A stretch of DNA of 40,929 nt from Oscillospiraceae bacterium (GCA_021203045.1 JAJQBY010000001.1:1-40929); one strand, 5' to 3'; counted from the stretch's first letter, positions 7,960 through 16,576 are shown. Notes: a model not told the origin generated them from the letters alone. Numbers and translations: made by a program.

Positions 7960-8775
7960 TCAGTTTACTGTGAGGCTTCCGCCGGTGAAGGCGTCAGCTC
8001 CGGCGCTGTAATAGATGATATAGAAGCAATAGAGCCCGTCCTCCGGTATCTCAAATGTGTAGGACTGATCCGCTTTCTGGACAACATCGCACTCAGTAGC
8101 GACGCCGTCCTGCGTCATGCCGTAGGCCAGATAGCAGACCTCGTCGGTGGGCAGCGTCAGGGTAACGGTGTCCCCGGCCTTCAGGTCATACCCTTGGCTC
8201 CCCTCCGGGTAGAAGATGGCCATATGACCATTGGAGATGATGAAGTCCTCAAAGCTGCCGTCCTCTCCCACGGCAACCTCCGTGATGCTGTTGGGTATCA
8301 TATCCATGGTGTCCACATCCACCAGGGTGGTGCTGTCCCGCACGGCCTGCCCCCTGGCCTCTAACAGTCCCTGCTCATAGGCGGCGGCTTCCTCCGCCGT
8401 CAGGGTGAATTCCTCGTTCCCGTTTTCGTCATAATAGGTGACGTTTCCATCCCTGTCAACGCTCTGAGACGAGGTCTGAGAGGCGCTGTCAATAAGCGCC
8501 TGTATCTGTCTGTTCGTCAGGCCCTCCGTGGAGGCAAAGCCCGTCCACTGACTGACAGCGTAGGCCGCGCCGGAAAGGGCCAGCACCGCCGCCGCGACGA
8601 TAGCCGCGACGCCCGCCTTGGAAATGCGGCGGCCCCGCCGGGGCGCGCCCTGTGTATCGTGTAATTTTCTCATGGTGACCTCCTTAATCTTTTCGGCGGA
8701 GACCATTCCATCCTCCGGCAGCTCCAAATCAAAGCCGTCGGTGGTGTCCAGCATATCGGAAATTTTAATCTTCAA
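7960..8775 (-). CDS. Single-pass membrane protein, likely anti-sigma partner
   Basis: A 271-residue protein with a charged cytoplasmic N-terminus of about 50 residues, one membrane segment at about 53-73, and an extracellular part with no domain I recognise. The start is a TTG at 8775 with AAGGAGG seven bases upstream, and it overlaps the end of the ECF sigma gene by 11 bases. That overlap and topology are the usual arrangement for a membrane-anchored anti-sigma factor, so the role is inferred from context. No zinc-binding HxxxCxxC motif is present, so it is not a classical ZAS protein. The outer part is acidic and predicted to be beta-rich. Confidence 0.65.
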   Translation of the reverse strand: MKIKISDMLDTTDGFDLELPEDGMVSAEKIKEVTMRKLHDTQGAPRRGRRISKAGVAAIVAAAVLALSGAAYAVSQWTGFASTEGLTNRQIQALIDSASQTSSQSVDRDGNVTYYDENGNEEFTLTAEEAAAYEQGLLEARGQAVRDSTTLVDVDTMDMIPNSITEVAVGEDGSFEDFIISNGHMAIFYPEGSQGYDLKAGDTVTLTLPTDEVCYLAYGMTQDGVATECDVVQKADQSYTFEIPEDGLYCFYIIYYSAGADAFTGGSLTVN

Positions 8776-9312
8776 CTGTGTAGCCTCCTTGTGTCAGAAT
8801 CTCCCTGAGCCTGGCCCGGCCCCGGTGCAGACGGGTCTTGACCGTGGCGGGCTTCATTTGAAGCCTGTCCGCAATGTCTCCCACCGGCTGACAGTAGTAG
8901 TAATACCGCAGGAATATCTCCCTGTCCGGCTGTCCCAGGGACAGGACGGCCCGGTATACGATTTCCCGCTGCTCCTGCTCCTCCAGGCCGCGCTCCATAT
9001 CGCCGTCAGCAATGGACAGGACGTCGCCCTCCAGCGGCAGCTCTATATTAGACTTCCGCAGGAACATTTTTGCCTTGTTCCGGGCGATAGCCGCAAGATA
9101 TGCCTTGGCCTTGCCTGGCTGAACCCTTTTCCCGCTCTGCCAGAAGGCCATGAACACATCCGCCGCGGCTCCTCCCTGTCCTGGATCGTCATGGCTCCGC
9201 CGGTGACGGTATGCAGCACCGCGCCCACATAGGCGGCGTACCGGTCGATGAACCAGCCCAAAGCCGCCTCATCTCCCCGCGCCATCCGCCGCAGCGCCTC
9301 CTTTTCATTCAT
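8765..9312 (-). pseudogene. ECF RNA polymerase sigma factor with a one-base frameshift
   Basis: Two overlapping frames together make one normal ECF sigma factor of about 182 residues. The first frame, from 9312, carries sigma region 2 start (MNEKEALRRMARGDEAALGW) up to DREE. The second frame resumes with VFMAFWQSGKR, then region 2.3 and region 4 (DREIFLRYYYY, and the helix-turn-helix KPATVKTRLHRGRARLREI), ending at 8765. Restoring one G (a C on the plus strand after 9169) would join them as EEAAADVFMAFW. Either the gene is inactivated in this strain or the base is a sequence error. The intact anti-sigma-like gene follows with an 11-base overlap. Confidence 0.85.
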
Positions 9313-9335
9313 CCTGTCACCTCCCCGGCGTTTGT

Positions 9336-9347
9336 AACGGTACCGTT
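9336..9347. promoter_or_regulatory. 12-base perfect palindrome before the sigma gene
   Basis: AACGGTACCGTT lies about 24 bases before the sigma factor start codon. Its position suits an operator, but no regulator can be assigned. Confidence 0.3.
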
Positions 9348-9410
9348 TTCACCTATCATATTGCAGAAAACGGCTGTTTGGTTTCACCGCATAAGATTTT
9401 CTCCCATGTA

Positions 9411-9450
9411 TAAAACAGGCCCCGGCGCGTTCTGCCGACACGCCAGGGCC
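9411..9450 (-). terminator. Terminator between tepA and the sigma gene
   Basis: A GC-rich stem (about 9418-9429 with 9439-9450, imperfect) is followed on the minus strand by TGTTTTAT. It ends tepA transcription and also closes a possible short transcript from the promoter at 9478-9506. Confidence 0.7.
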
Positions 9451-9477
9451 GTGATCGTTCGATCTGTTCCTTTTTCT

Positions 9478-9506
9478 ATGATACGCTCTCCCTTCGTCGC
9501 TGTCAA
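9478..9506 (-). promoter_or_regulatory. Near-consensus promoter just after tepA
   Basis: TTGACA (9501-9506) and TATCAT (9478-9483) are separated by exactly 17 bases on the minus strand, starting 22 bases after the tepA stop codon. The next element is a terminator about 20-60 bases further on, not a gene, so this could drive a small RNA or an attenuated leader of the sigma unit. Confidence 0.6.
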
Positions 9507-9527
9507 GCATCAGGGGCTCTGTTCCCG

Positions 9528-10154
9528 TCACATCGCCTCATGCAGCCATTCCAGGGCGTCGGCAAGCGTCCCAAGGCCGTCCATCAGGCCGCAGGAGACG
9601 GCCTCCTCGCTGTCCAGGATGGTTCCCACATCGTTCGCTATCTCCCCGGTGCGGAGCATATAATCCAGAAACAACTCCCGGCTGATGCGGGAGTTTGCTG
9701 TGACGAAGCGGACGATGCGCTCCTGCGTGCGGGCAAAATAGTCATAGGTCTGGCTGACTCCAATGACCATTCCGTTCAACCGGACCGGATGGATGGTCAT
9801 GGCGGCGGAGGGGGCTATCAGACTGCGCTTCGCGGCCACGGCCAGGGGCACGCCGATGGAATGGCCGCCCCCCAGCACCAGAGAGGCCGTGGGCTTTTTC
9901 ATCCCGGCGATAAGCTCCGCGATGGCGAGGCCCGCCTCTATGTCTCCGCCCACGGTATTCACCAGAATGAGCAGCCCCTTCACGTCCGGCGATTCCTCCA
10001 CCGCCGCCAGAAGGGGCATGACATGCTCGTATTTCGTAGTCTTGTTTTCCTCCGCTAGCACCTGATGGCCCTCTATCTGACCGATGATGGTAAGAACCTG
10101 AATCGCCGAAGGCGCCGCCGTGCCCATGTTCCGAATATCGTCCATGCTGTCCAT
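9528..10154 (-). CDS. tepA: ClpP-like serine protease, TepA type
   Basis: A protein of about 208 residues of the ClpP/crotonase fold, like Bacillus TepA (YmfB). The phrase IIGQIEGHQVL, the conserved KTTKYEHV, the nucleophile Ser99 in GGHSIGVP and His122 in MTIHPVR support the call. TepA proteins are implicated in protein export or spore-related degradation; the substrate is unknown. Three starts are possible (GTG 10163, ATG 10154, ATG 10145). I chose 10154 because GGGTGA sits just upstream. That site lies in the 3' arm of a terminator-like hairpin that separates it from the aminopeptidase gene. Confidence 0.85.
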   Translation of the reverse strand: MDSMDDIRNMGTAAPSAIQVLTIIGQIEGHQVLAEENKTTKYEHVMPLLAAVEESPDVKGLLILVNTVGGDIEAGLAIAELIAGMKKPTASLVLGGGHSIGVPLAVAAKRSLIAPSAAMTIHPVRLNGMVIGVSQTYDYFARTQERIVRFVTANSRISRELFLDYMLRTGEIANDVGTILDSEEAVSCGLMDGLGTLADALEWLHEAM

Positions 10155-10155
10155 A

Positions 10156-10196
10156 AAAATCACCCAAAACCAGTTTTCCCGGCTTTGGGTGATTTT
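10156..10196 (-). terminator. Terminator-like hairpin overlapping the tepA start region
   Basis: A 12-base stem (10157-10168 with 10184-10195) with A and T runs on the two sides works in either orientation. On the minus strand its T run touches the tepA start codon and the stem holds the probable ribosome binding site. Confidence 0.6.
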
Positions 10197-10204
10197 ATGC
10201 GGCT

Positions 10205-10318
10205 GTACCGCTGTTTATCAAGGGCGAGGGATTTTGTTCGCTGACGAGGCGCGACAGCGAAGGCATACATAGGTACGTCGAGGAGTCGCAACGAAGCTCA
10301 GCGGACAAAAGACCCGTC
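10205..10318. repeat. Imperfect inverted repeat, possible interspersed element
   Basis: This 114-base noncoding stretch after the aminopeptidase gene has matching arms. One arm is TTTTGTTCGCTGA (about 10233-10245) and the other, read on the opposite strand, is TTTTGTCCGCTGA (about 10297-10309). The outer flanks GAGGG and GTCCTC also partly pair. There is no ORF. The pattern resembles small GC-rich mobile or structured repeats, but only one copy is in this window, so the repeat nature is a guess. Confidence 0.35.
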
Positions 10319-10319
10319 C

Positions 10320-11699
10320 TCAGGCGTTATATGCCGCCTTCATGCACTTATAGGTCATGTAGCAGTCCAGCTTGCTGGTGGTCTCGAAGGGGGCGTGCAT
10401 GGACAGGACAGGCACGCCGGCATCGATGGTGTCGATGTTGCGGCCAGCCATATAGAGGGCTACGGTGCCACCGCCGCCCTGGTCTACCTTACCAAGCTCG
10501 CACATCTGCCAGGTAACGCCGTTTTCATCGCACAGGCGGCGGAGATAGGCCACCACCTCCGCGCTGGCGTCGCTGGCCCCGGATTTTCCGCCGGAGCCGG
10601 TGAATTTGCAGAGGCCCACGCCGTAGTTAATCCGGGCGCTGTTGCTCTTTTCGCTCACATCGGCATACAGCGGGTCATAGGCCGCCGTCACATCGGCAGA
10701 AATGCAGAAGCTCCGGGAGAAGCAATCCTCCACAGTGCATCCCCCGCCGCAGAGGCACTGGATGAAATACTCGAAGGCGTGGCTGGTCATGCCGGTAACG
10801 CCATAGGAGCCGATCTCCTCCTTATCCGCCAGGATGCAGACGGCAGTGCGCTCCGGCTCCTCCAGGGAGAGAATGGCCGCCAGCTCCGCATAGGCGCATA
10901 CCCGGTCGTCCTGGCCATAGCCGCCGATGAGACTGCGGTCAAGCCCCAGCTCCCGCACGTCGAAGGCAGGGACGGCCTCCAGCTCAGCAGAGATAAAGTC
11001 CGCCTCCGTAATGCCGTAGCGGTCGTTCAGGAGGCTCAGAACCGCCAGCTTCACCCGGTCAGAGCCATCCCCGGCATACGGGACGCTCCCCGCCAGCAGA
11101 CACAGCTTTTCTCCCTCCACGCCCTTGGTCATGGTCTTAGACATCTGATCCTTCGCCAGATGGGGCAGAAGGTCGGTTATGACAAACTGGGGGTCTCCCG
11201 GCTCCCGGCCGATGGCAACGTCCACCGTGGAGCCGTCCTTCATAGCAATCGTCCCGTGCAGCTCCATGGGAATGGCTGTCCACTGGTATTTCTTAATGCC
11301 GCCGTAATAGTGGGTGCGCAGATAGGCAAGCTCCCCGTCCTCATACAGGGGCCGCTGCTTCAGATCGAGCCGGGGCGCGTCTACATGAGCGGCGGTGATG
11401 ACGCAGCCGTTTTTCATAGGCTGCCTGCCTCCTACGGCCAGCATCAAGCCCTTGCCCCGGTTGCTGTAATATACCTTCTCCCCTGCCTGAATAGGACCGT
11501 TCGACGGATCATAAGGGGCAAAACCCACAGCTTCCGCCAGGCGGATGGCCTCTTTTACCGCCTCCCGCTCCGTGCGGGCCACATTCAGATAGTCCATATA
11601 GCCCCGGCAGTATTCCTCGCAGGTCAGACGCTCCTGTGCATCCAGCAGGTCATAGCCGTTTTTCTGCTCATAGAACAGCTTTTCCTTTATCTCGTCCAT
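10320..11699 (-). CDS. M18 family aminopeptidase
   Basis: A 459-residue cytosolic zinc aminopeptidase of the aspartyl aminopeptidase family, which removes N-terminal (often acidic) residues from peptides. Metal-ligand and catalytic segments AAHVDAPRLD, ADKEEIGSYG and SMHAPFET are present in the expected order. The start MDEIKEKLFYEQKNG at 11699 has a GGAGG site eight bases upstream, inside the end of the preceding gene, so the 471-residue ORF start is too early. It begins one base from the stop of the Sua5-CoaE gene and is the last gene of that translational run. Confidence 0.93.
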   Translation of the reverse strand: MDEIKEKLFYEQKNGYDLLDAQERLTCEEYCRGYMDYLNVARTEREAVKEAIRLAEAVGFAPYDPSNGPIQAGEKVYYSNRGKGLMLAVGGRQPMKNGCVITAAHVDAPRLDLKQRPLYEDGELAYLRTHYYGGIKKYQWTAIPMELHGTIAMKDGSTVDVAIGREPGDPQFVITDLLPHLAKDQMSKTMTKGVEGEKLCLLAGSVPYAGDGSDRVKLAVLSLLNDRYGITEADFISAELEAVPAFDVRELGLDRSLIGGYGQDDRVCAYAELAAILSLEEPERTAVCILADKEEIGSYGVTGMTSHAFEYFIQCLCGGGCTVEDCFSRSFCISADVTAAYDPLYADVSEKSNSARINYGVGLCKFTGSGGKSGASDASAEVVAYLRRLCDENGVTWQMCELGKVDQGGGGTVALYMAGRNIDTIDAGVPVLSMHAPFETTSKLDCYMTYKCMKAAYNA

Positions 11700-11700
11700 T

Positions 11701-12909
11701 TTACGATTCCTCCAGAATTCTTTTAAAAAGTTCATCGCAGGCCCGGCGGAAATCCTTCCGGCTTCCGTCGTTTCTGAGAATGTGTGTGCAGTTTTCGGTA
11801 TAGTAGCTGTCCGGCCGCTGGGCGCGGATGCGCTGGGCGGCGTATTCGGCAGATATGCCCTCCCGCTCCATCAGCCGGGTGATACGCAGCTCTGCCGGAG
11901 CCAGCACCCCTACCGTGGCGACGCAGTCATCCCGGAGGCCGGTGTCCAGGATATTGATGGCATCCACCGCCCCGTATCGACCTCCCGCAGCGGCGTGGCA
12001 GGCCAGCATATGGTCGATGGTGGACACCACATAGCGGTCTGTAATGCTTCTCAGGTCGCCCAACGCCTGGGGGTCAGAAAAGGCCACGCTCCCCAGCTTT
12101 TTACGCTGCAAAAATCCATTTTCCACCGCGCCGGGGAACCTGGCGTTGATCTGCTCCAGCATAGGAGCACAGCTTTCGCACAGATCATAATACACCTTAT
12201 CCGCATCGATGACAAGAGCCCCCATGTCACGCAATGCGTCCAGAGCGGTGGTTTTTCCCGCCCCCGTGCCGCCGGTGATGCCAACGACCTTCAGGGATTC
12301 GATCAGCGCTCTTTCAATATCCTTTTCCAGCAATGCCCCCTGACGCAATATCTGATACGGTGTTACCGTCAGGTCTATCACGGTGCTCTCCCGGCCGATG
12401 CCGCAGGGTCCGCCGTCAATGATACCATCTATCCGGCCACTGAAATAATCCAGCACCTGCTCCGCCGTTTTTGGGCTCGGCTGACCGGAGGGATTGGCCG
12501 AGGGCGCGGCCAGAGGCAGGCCACAGGAGCGCAGCAGGGAAAGGGTCTTTTCACTGTCCGGGCAGCGCAGGCCCACCGTATGGCCTCCGGCAGTAACCAC
12601 AGAGGGTATGTCCTCCCCCGCCTCCACAACGATGGTCAGCGGCCCGGGCCAGAAAGCCTCCGCCAGGACATATGCCCCCCGGGGAATGCATCTCCCATAT
12701 TTTTCCAGTCCCGACCTGTCCGGTACCATCAAACTCAGCGGCTTGGCCGTGGGACGGCCCTTCACCGCATATAGGTTCTCCACCGCCGCTTCGTCCAGAC
12801 CGTTAGCCGCCAGGCCGTATACGGTCTCTGTCGGAACAGCCACCAGTCCCCCGCCCTGTATGATGCCGGCAGCGGGCGTTATATCATCCTTGAATATCCT
12901 GGTCTCCAT
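11701..12909 (-). CDS. Fused threonylcarbamoyl-AMP synthase (YrdC/Sua5) and dephospho-CoA kinase
   Basis: A 402-residue two-enzyme protein. Residues 1-205 are a YrdC/Sua5 domain that makes threonylcarbamoyl-AMP for tRNA t6A; it has VPTETVYGLA (25-34), KGRP (50-53) and APSANPSG (135-142). Residues 207-402 are a CoaE domain that phosphorylates dephospho-CoA in the last step of CoA synthesis; it has the P-loop GGTGAGKT (213-220) and DAD (235-237). The join has no stop or frameshift and is only a few residues long. The usual Sua5 C-terminal domain is absent. The gene starts four bases after prfA, the place sua5 holds in Bacillus, and prmC is missing from between them. Confidence 0.9.
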   Translation of the reverse strand: METRIFKDDITPAAGIIQGGGLVAVPTETVYGLAANGLDEAAVENLYAVKGRPTAKPLSLMVPDRSGLEKYGRCIPRGAYVLAEAFWPGPLTIVVEAGEDIPSVVTAGGHTVGLRCPDSEKTLSLLRSCGLPLAAPSANPSGQPSPKTAEQVLDYFSGRIDGIIDGGPCGIGRESTVIDLTVTPYQILRQGALLEKDIERALIESLKVVGITGGTGAGKTTALDALRDMGALVIDADKVYYDLCESCAPMLEQINARFPGAVENGFLQRKKLGSVAFSDPQALGDLRSITDRYVVSTIDHMLACHAAAGGRYGAVDAINILDTGLRDDCVATVGVLAPAELRITRLMEREGISAEYAAQRIRAQRPDSYYTENCTHILRNDGSRKDFRRACDELFKRILEES

Positions 12910-12913
12910 GTTA

Positions 12914-13981
12914 TCATCCCTCCTGACGCAGCCGCTCCGCCTGATCGGCAGTCACCAGCGCGTCTATCAGCTCATCCAGATCGCCGTCCATGACGCTGTC
13001 TATCTTATAAAGCGTCAGCCCGATACGATGATCTGTCACCCGGCCCTGGGGAAAGTTATAGGTGCGTATCCGCTCGTTTCGCATCCCGGTGCCTATCTGG
13101 TGGCGGCGGGTATCGGCCACCGCATCCGCCTGCTTCTGCCGCTCCGCCTCTGCCAGACGGGAGGCCAGTATGGACAGGGCGCGGGCCTTGTTTTTATATT
13201 GGCTCCGCTCGTCCTGGCACTCCACCACCGTGTTGGTGGGGATATGGGTGACGCGGATGGCAGTCTCCGTCTTATTTACCTTCTGGCCCCCGGCCCCGGA
13301 GGAGCGGAACACGTCTATGCGTATCTGGGACATATCGAGCTTGAACTCCACCTCATCCAGCTCCGGCAGAACAGCCACCGTGGCTGTGGAGGTATGCACC
13401 CGGCCCTGGGTCTCCGTTTCCGGCACCCGCTGGACCCGATGGACGCCGCTCTCGAATTTCAGGCGGGAATAGGCTCCCTCTCCCTCAATGATAAAGCTGA
13501 CCTCCTTGATGCCGCCAAGGTCGGTATCGTTTAGATTGGCAAGGCGCACCTGCCAGCCCCGGCGTTCGGCGTACATGGAATACATCCGGTACAGACTGGC
13601 CGCAAACAGAGCCGATTCCTCCCCGCCGACGCCGCCCCTGATCTCCACTATAACATTCCGGCTGTCGTTGGGGTCCTTGGGAAGCAGCAGGGTCTTTAAG
13701 GCTGTCTCCGCCTCCGGCAGGGCAGTCTGGGCAGCCGTCAGCTCCTCCTGGGCCAGGGCGCGAAGCTCCTCATCCGTTTTTCCGTCCAGCAGGCCCTCCG
13801 CCTCCTCTATGGCTCCTCGCAGGCGTTTTACCGCCCGCCAGGCCGCCACCACCGACTCCAGCTCCTTTTGCTCCTTAGCCAGAGCGGCATACTGGCCCGG
13901 CTCATCGTATGTAGCCGGGTCAGCCATGCGAGCCTGGAGCTTTTCGTATTTTTCCTCTATCTGTGTTAGTTTTTCGTCCAT
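12914..13981 (-). CDS. prfA: Peptide chain release factor 1
   Basis: A 355-residue class I release factor that recognises UAA and UAG and frees the peptide at the ribosome. The codon-reading PET tripeptide is at 187-189 (RVPETE) and the catalytic GGQ is at 231-233 (SSGAGGQKVNKTET). The PET motif separates it from RF2 (SPF). The start at 13981 (MDEKLTQIEEKYEKL) gives the normal RF1 length; the longer ORF runs back into tmcAL. It starts four bases after tmcAL ends, and its last codons contain the AGGAGG site for the Sua5-CoaE gene. Confidence 0.96.
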   Translation of the reverse strand: MDEKLTQIEEKYEKLQARMADPATYDEPGQYAALAKEQKELESVVAAWRAVKRLRGAIEEAEGLLDGKTDEELRALAQEELTAAQTALPEAETALKTLLLPKDPNDSRNVIVEIRGGVGGEESALFAASLYRMYSMYAERRGWQVRLANLNDTDLGGIKEVSFIIEGEGAYSRLKFESGVHRVQRVPETETQGRVHTSTATVAVLPELDEVEFKLDMSQIRIDVFRSSGAGGQKVNKTETAIRVTHIPTNTVVECQDERSQYKNKARALSILASRLAEAERQKQADAVADTRRHQIGTGMRNERIRTYNFPQGRVTDHRIGLTLYKIDSVMDGDLDELIDALVTADQAERLRQEG

Positions 13982-13985
13982 ATCC

Positions 13986-15182
13986 TCACAGTGTCGCAGG
14001 GCTGGTCCGCCAGTCGGAGCCGCCCGCTCTTTCCTCCGCCGCCTGATAGCCCAGGACATAGAAGTCCCGCGCATTCGCCGTAAGCTCAAATATCTCCTGC
14101 GCCGGGCCGGAAAGCTCCCTGGCCGCAGCCGGTTTGGTTATGACCGGCACAGCGGCCTTCTCTCCCATATTCCGCAGCAGGGCTCTGCCCCTCTCCGTAG
14201 AGGCCAGAAGCCTAGCATAGGGCGGCCGTTCGGGAATGCTGTCCGCCCGAATGCCCAGAGCGGCGCATATCACCATCCGCCGCAGGCGGCTCAGGGGATA
14301 GCGCTTGGTCTTAACAGCGGACAGTATGCCCTGTACGCTGCCCTCGCTGCGAACAGCCTTATACAGTCTGTTTCCAAGCCCCTCCGTGGCGTCCGGCAAA
14401 GCGCAGAAATCCTCCTGCTTCAGCATCCGCAGGCGAGACAGAAGCGCCTCCTCCAGGCTCAGCATGGTCACAGGTCCCCGCCCCTCCGCCGTCTCTGCGG
14501 CAGCCAAAGGCCGGGCGGGAGCCGGCACATAAGGGCCTATATCCTCCCCCGCTTCCATCATGGCCCGAAGCTGACTGGCACTGCGCGATTTTCCCGCGGA
14601 AAACCGATCATGCTGTGTAGCAGCCCGCCTGGTGGTCACCGGCATCATTTTGGAGCCGATGGCAAACAGCGCTTTCAGATACTCCACGCCTAATATGTTA
14701 TTGGGGGTCTGCAAAAGCTTCGATTCCTCCCCCAGCGTCTCATGGAGAACCTTCTCCCGCGCTGCCGCATAGGACATACCGCTCGCCATGGTCTCCTTCA
14801 CCCGCTCCACATTTTCCGGTTCCGTCGCCGCCAGGGCCAGGGCCGTCAGCGGTGCGAGACTGCCCGCCTCACTTCCAAAGGACAGATGGGTCACCACACC
14901 CAGGCTCTCCAGCAGGCCTACCGCCCCCATAGCGAATCGCTCCGCCGAAGCGCCGCACCAGGGCAGAGGCAGCTCGAACACCAGATCAGCCCCACACAGG
15001 GCCGCCGCCTTCGCCCGAACATGCTTATCAAAGGCCGCCGGCCCGCCCCGCTGGATAAAATCTCCGCTCATGACGCAGACCACCGGTGCTTCATAGTCTA
15101 TGATTCTCCGGCTCTCCAGGAGATGTTCGTAATGTCCATAATGGAAGGGGTTAAACTCCCCTACGACACCAATTACGTTCAT
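13986..15182 (-). CDS. tmcAL: tRNA(Met) cytidine acetate ligase
   Basis: A 398-residue nucleotidyltransferase-like enzyme (YlbM family) that activates acetate with ATP and forms N4-acetylcytidine at the wobble base of elongator tRNA-Met. The N-terminal GEFNPFHYGH carries the HxGH nucleotide-binding motif, followed by the family phrases MSGDFIQRGGPA and FDKHVRAKAA. The ATG at 15182 is preferred over a GTG two codons upstream on spacing to the GAGGAA site. It is divergent from acetate kinase with a 113-base gap, a fitting neighbour since both use acetate. It leads the tmcAL-prfA-sua5/coaE-aminopeptidase run. Confidence 0.92.
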   Translation of the reverse strand: MNVIGVVGEFNPFHYGHYEHLLESRRIIDYEAPVVCVMSGDFIQRGGPAAFDKHVRAKAAALCGADLVFELPLPWCGASAERFAMGAVGLLESLGVVTHLSFGSEAGSLAPLTALALAATEPENVERVKETMASGMSYAAAREKVLHETLGEESKLLQTPNNILGVEYLKALFAIGSKMMPVTTRRAATQHDRFSAGKSRSASQLRAMMEAGEDIGPYVPAPARPLAAAETAEGRGPVTMLSLEEALLSRLRMLKQEDFCALPDATEGLGNRLYKAVRSEGSVQGILSAVKTKRYPLSRLRRMVICAALGIRADSIPERPPYARLLASTERGRALLRNMGEKAAVPVITKPAAARELSGPAQEIFELTANARDFYVLGYQAAEERAGGSDWRTSPATL

Positions 15183-15295
15183 GGGCACACTTCCTCTTGC
15201 GTTTTTTGAAAATTGCGTTAAAATAGTAGAAGGATTTTATATATTTACCATTTTACACACTTTATCATTTTTTTACAAGATGAAAGGACACCACC

Positions 15296-16492
15296 ATGAA
15301 AATTCTTGTTATCAACTGCGGCAGCTCTTCCCTGAAGTATCAGCTTCTGGACATGGAGGGGGAAAAGCTCCTGGCCAAGGGCCTGTGCGAGCGTATCGGC
15401 ATCGACGGCCACCTGTCCCACAAGCCCCAGAACGGCAAGCCCGTTTTCGACGAGGACGTGGCCATGCCCACCCACACCGAGGCCATCGCTGCCGTGCTGG
15501 ATAAGCTGACCAGCGCTGAATACGGCGTGGTGAGCAGCATGGACGAGATCGGCGCTGTGGGCCACCGTGTCGTGCATGGCGGAGAGAAATTCGCCCAGTC
15601 TGTTCTGATCAACGATGAGGTCATGGCCGCCATCAGCGAGTGCATCCCCCTGGCCCCGCTCCATAACCCCGCCAACATCACCGGCATCGAGGCCTGCAAG
15701 GCCGTTATGGGCGATGTGCCCCAGGTGGCCGTGTTCGACACCGCCTTCCATCAGACCATGCCCGGCAAGGCGTTTATGTATGCTATCCCCTATGAGTACT
15801 ATTCCGACCTGAAGGTCCGCCGCTATGGCTTCCACGGCACCAGCCACCGCTATGTTTCCAAGCAGGCCGCCGCCCTCCTGGGCAAGCCCCTGGAGGAGCT
15901 GAAGCTCATCTCCTGCCATATGGGCAACGGCAGCTCCATCTGCGCCATCGACGGCGGCAAGAGCGTGGATACCTCCATGGGCTTCACCCCCATCGCCGGT
16001 CTGCCCATGGGCACCCGCTGCGGCGACATCGACGTGTCCATCCTTGAATATCTGGCCGCCAACACCGGCAAGGACATTAAGGAGCTGACCAACATCCTGA
16101 ACAAGAAGTCCGGCGTGCTGGGTGTTTCCGGCGTATCCTCCGACTTCCGCGATCTTGACACCGCCGCCGGTGAGGGCAACGAGCGCGCCGCTCTGGCTCT
16201 GGATATCTTCCATTACAGCGTTGCCAAGACCATCGGCGCATACGCCGCCGCTATGAACGGCGTGGACGGCATCATCTTCACCGCCGGCATCGGTGAGAAC
16301 AGCGCCTCTACCCGCGCCGCCATCTGCCAGTATCTGACCTATCTGGGCATCGAGATCTGCCCCGTCTGCAACTCCAAGCGAGGCGAGGACATCATCATCT
16401 CCACCGAGGACAGCAAGGTAAAGGTCATGGTCATCCCCACCAACGAGGAGCTTGTAATCGCCCGGGATACCAAGGAGCTCGTGGAGGCGTAA
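15296..16492 (+). CDS. ackA: Acetate kinase
   Basis: A 398-residue cytosolic ASKHA-fold kinase that turns acetyl phosphate and ADP into acetate and ATP, the main energy-yielding step of acetate fermentation. The start [17 protein letters not shown], the later VGHRVVHGG, the [10 protein letters not shown] loop, [10 protein letters not shown] and GNGSSICAI are classical. Codon use is heavily biased to C-ending codons, unlike the flanking genes, which fits high expression. AAAGGA precedes the ATG. No phosphotransacetylase gene is adjacent; a terminator follows. Confidence 0.97.
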   Translation: MKILVINCGSSSLKYQLLDMEGEKLLAKGLCERIGIDGHLSHKPQNGKPVFDEDVAMPTHTEAIAAVLDKLTSAEYGVVSSMDEIGAVGHRVVHGGEKFAQSVLINDEVMAAISECIPLAPLHNPANITGIEACKAVMGDVPQVAVFDTAFHQTMPGKAFMYAIPYEYYSDLKVRRYGFHGTSHRYVSKQAAALLGKPLEELKLISCHMGNGSSICAIDGGKSVDTSMGFTPIAGLPMGTRCGDIDVSILEYLAANTGKDIKELTNILNKKSGVLGVSGVSSDFRDLDTAAGEGNERAALALDIFHYSVAKTIGAYAAAMNGVDGIIFTAGIGENSASTRAAICQYLTYLGIEICPVCNSKRGEDIIISTEDSKVKVMVIPTNEELVIARDTKELVEA

Positions 16493-16540
16493 GCCCCCCG
16501 GCACAGTCAGCTTCAGGGCTGTAAACCGTGCAATCAAAGA

Positions 16541-16576
16541 GGCACCGCAGCAAAGATCAGCGCTGCGGTGCCTTTT
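16541..16576 (+). terminator. Terminator after ackA
   Basis: A ten-base stem (16541-16550 with 16563-16572) is followed by TTTT. It sits between convergent ackA and the serine recombinase gene. Confidence 0.8.

Noticed and set aside
9349-9531. 60-codon minus-strand ORF between tepA and the sigma gene
   Set aside because: It contains the near-consensus promoter and the terminator, so it is noncoding.
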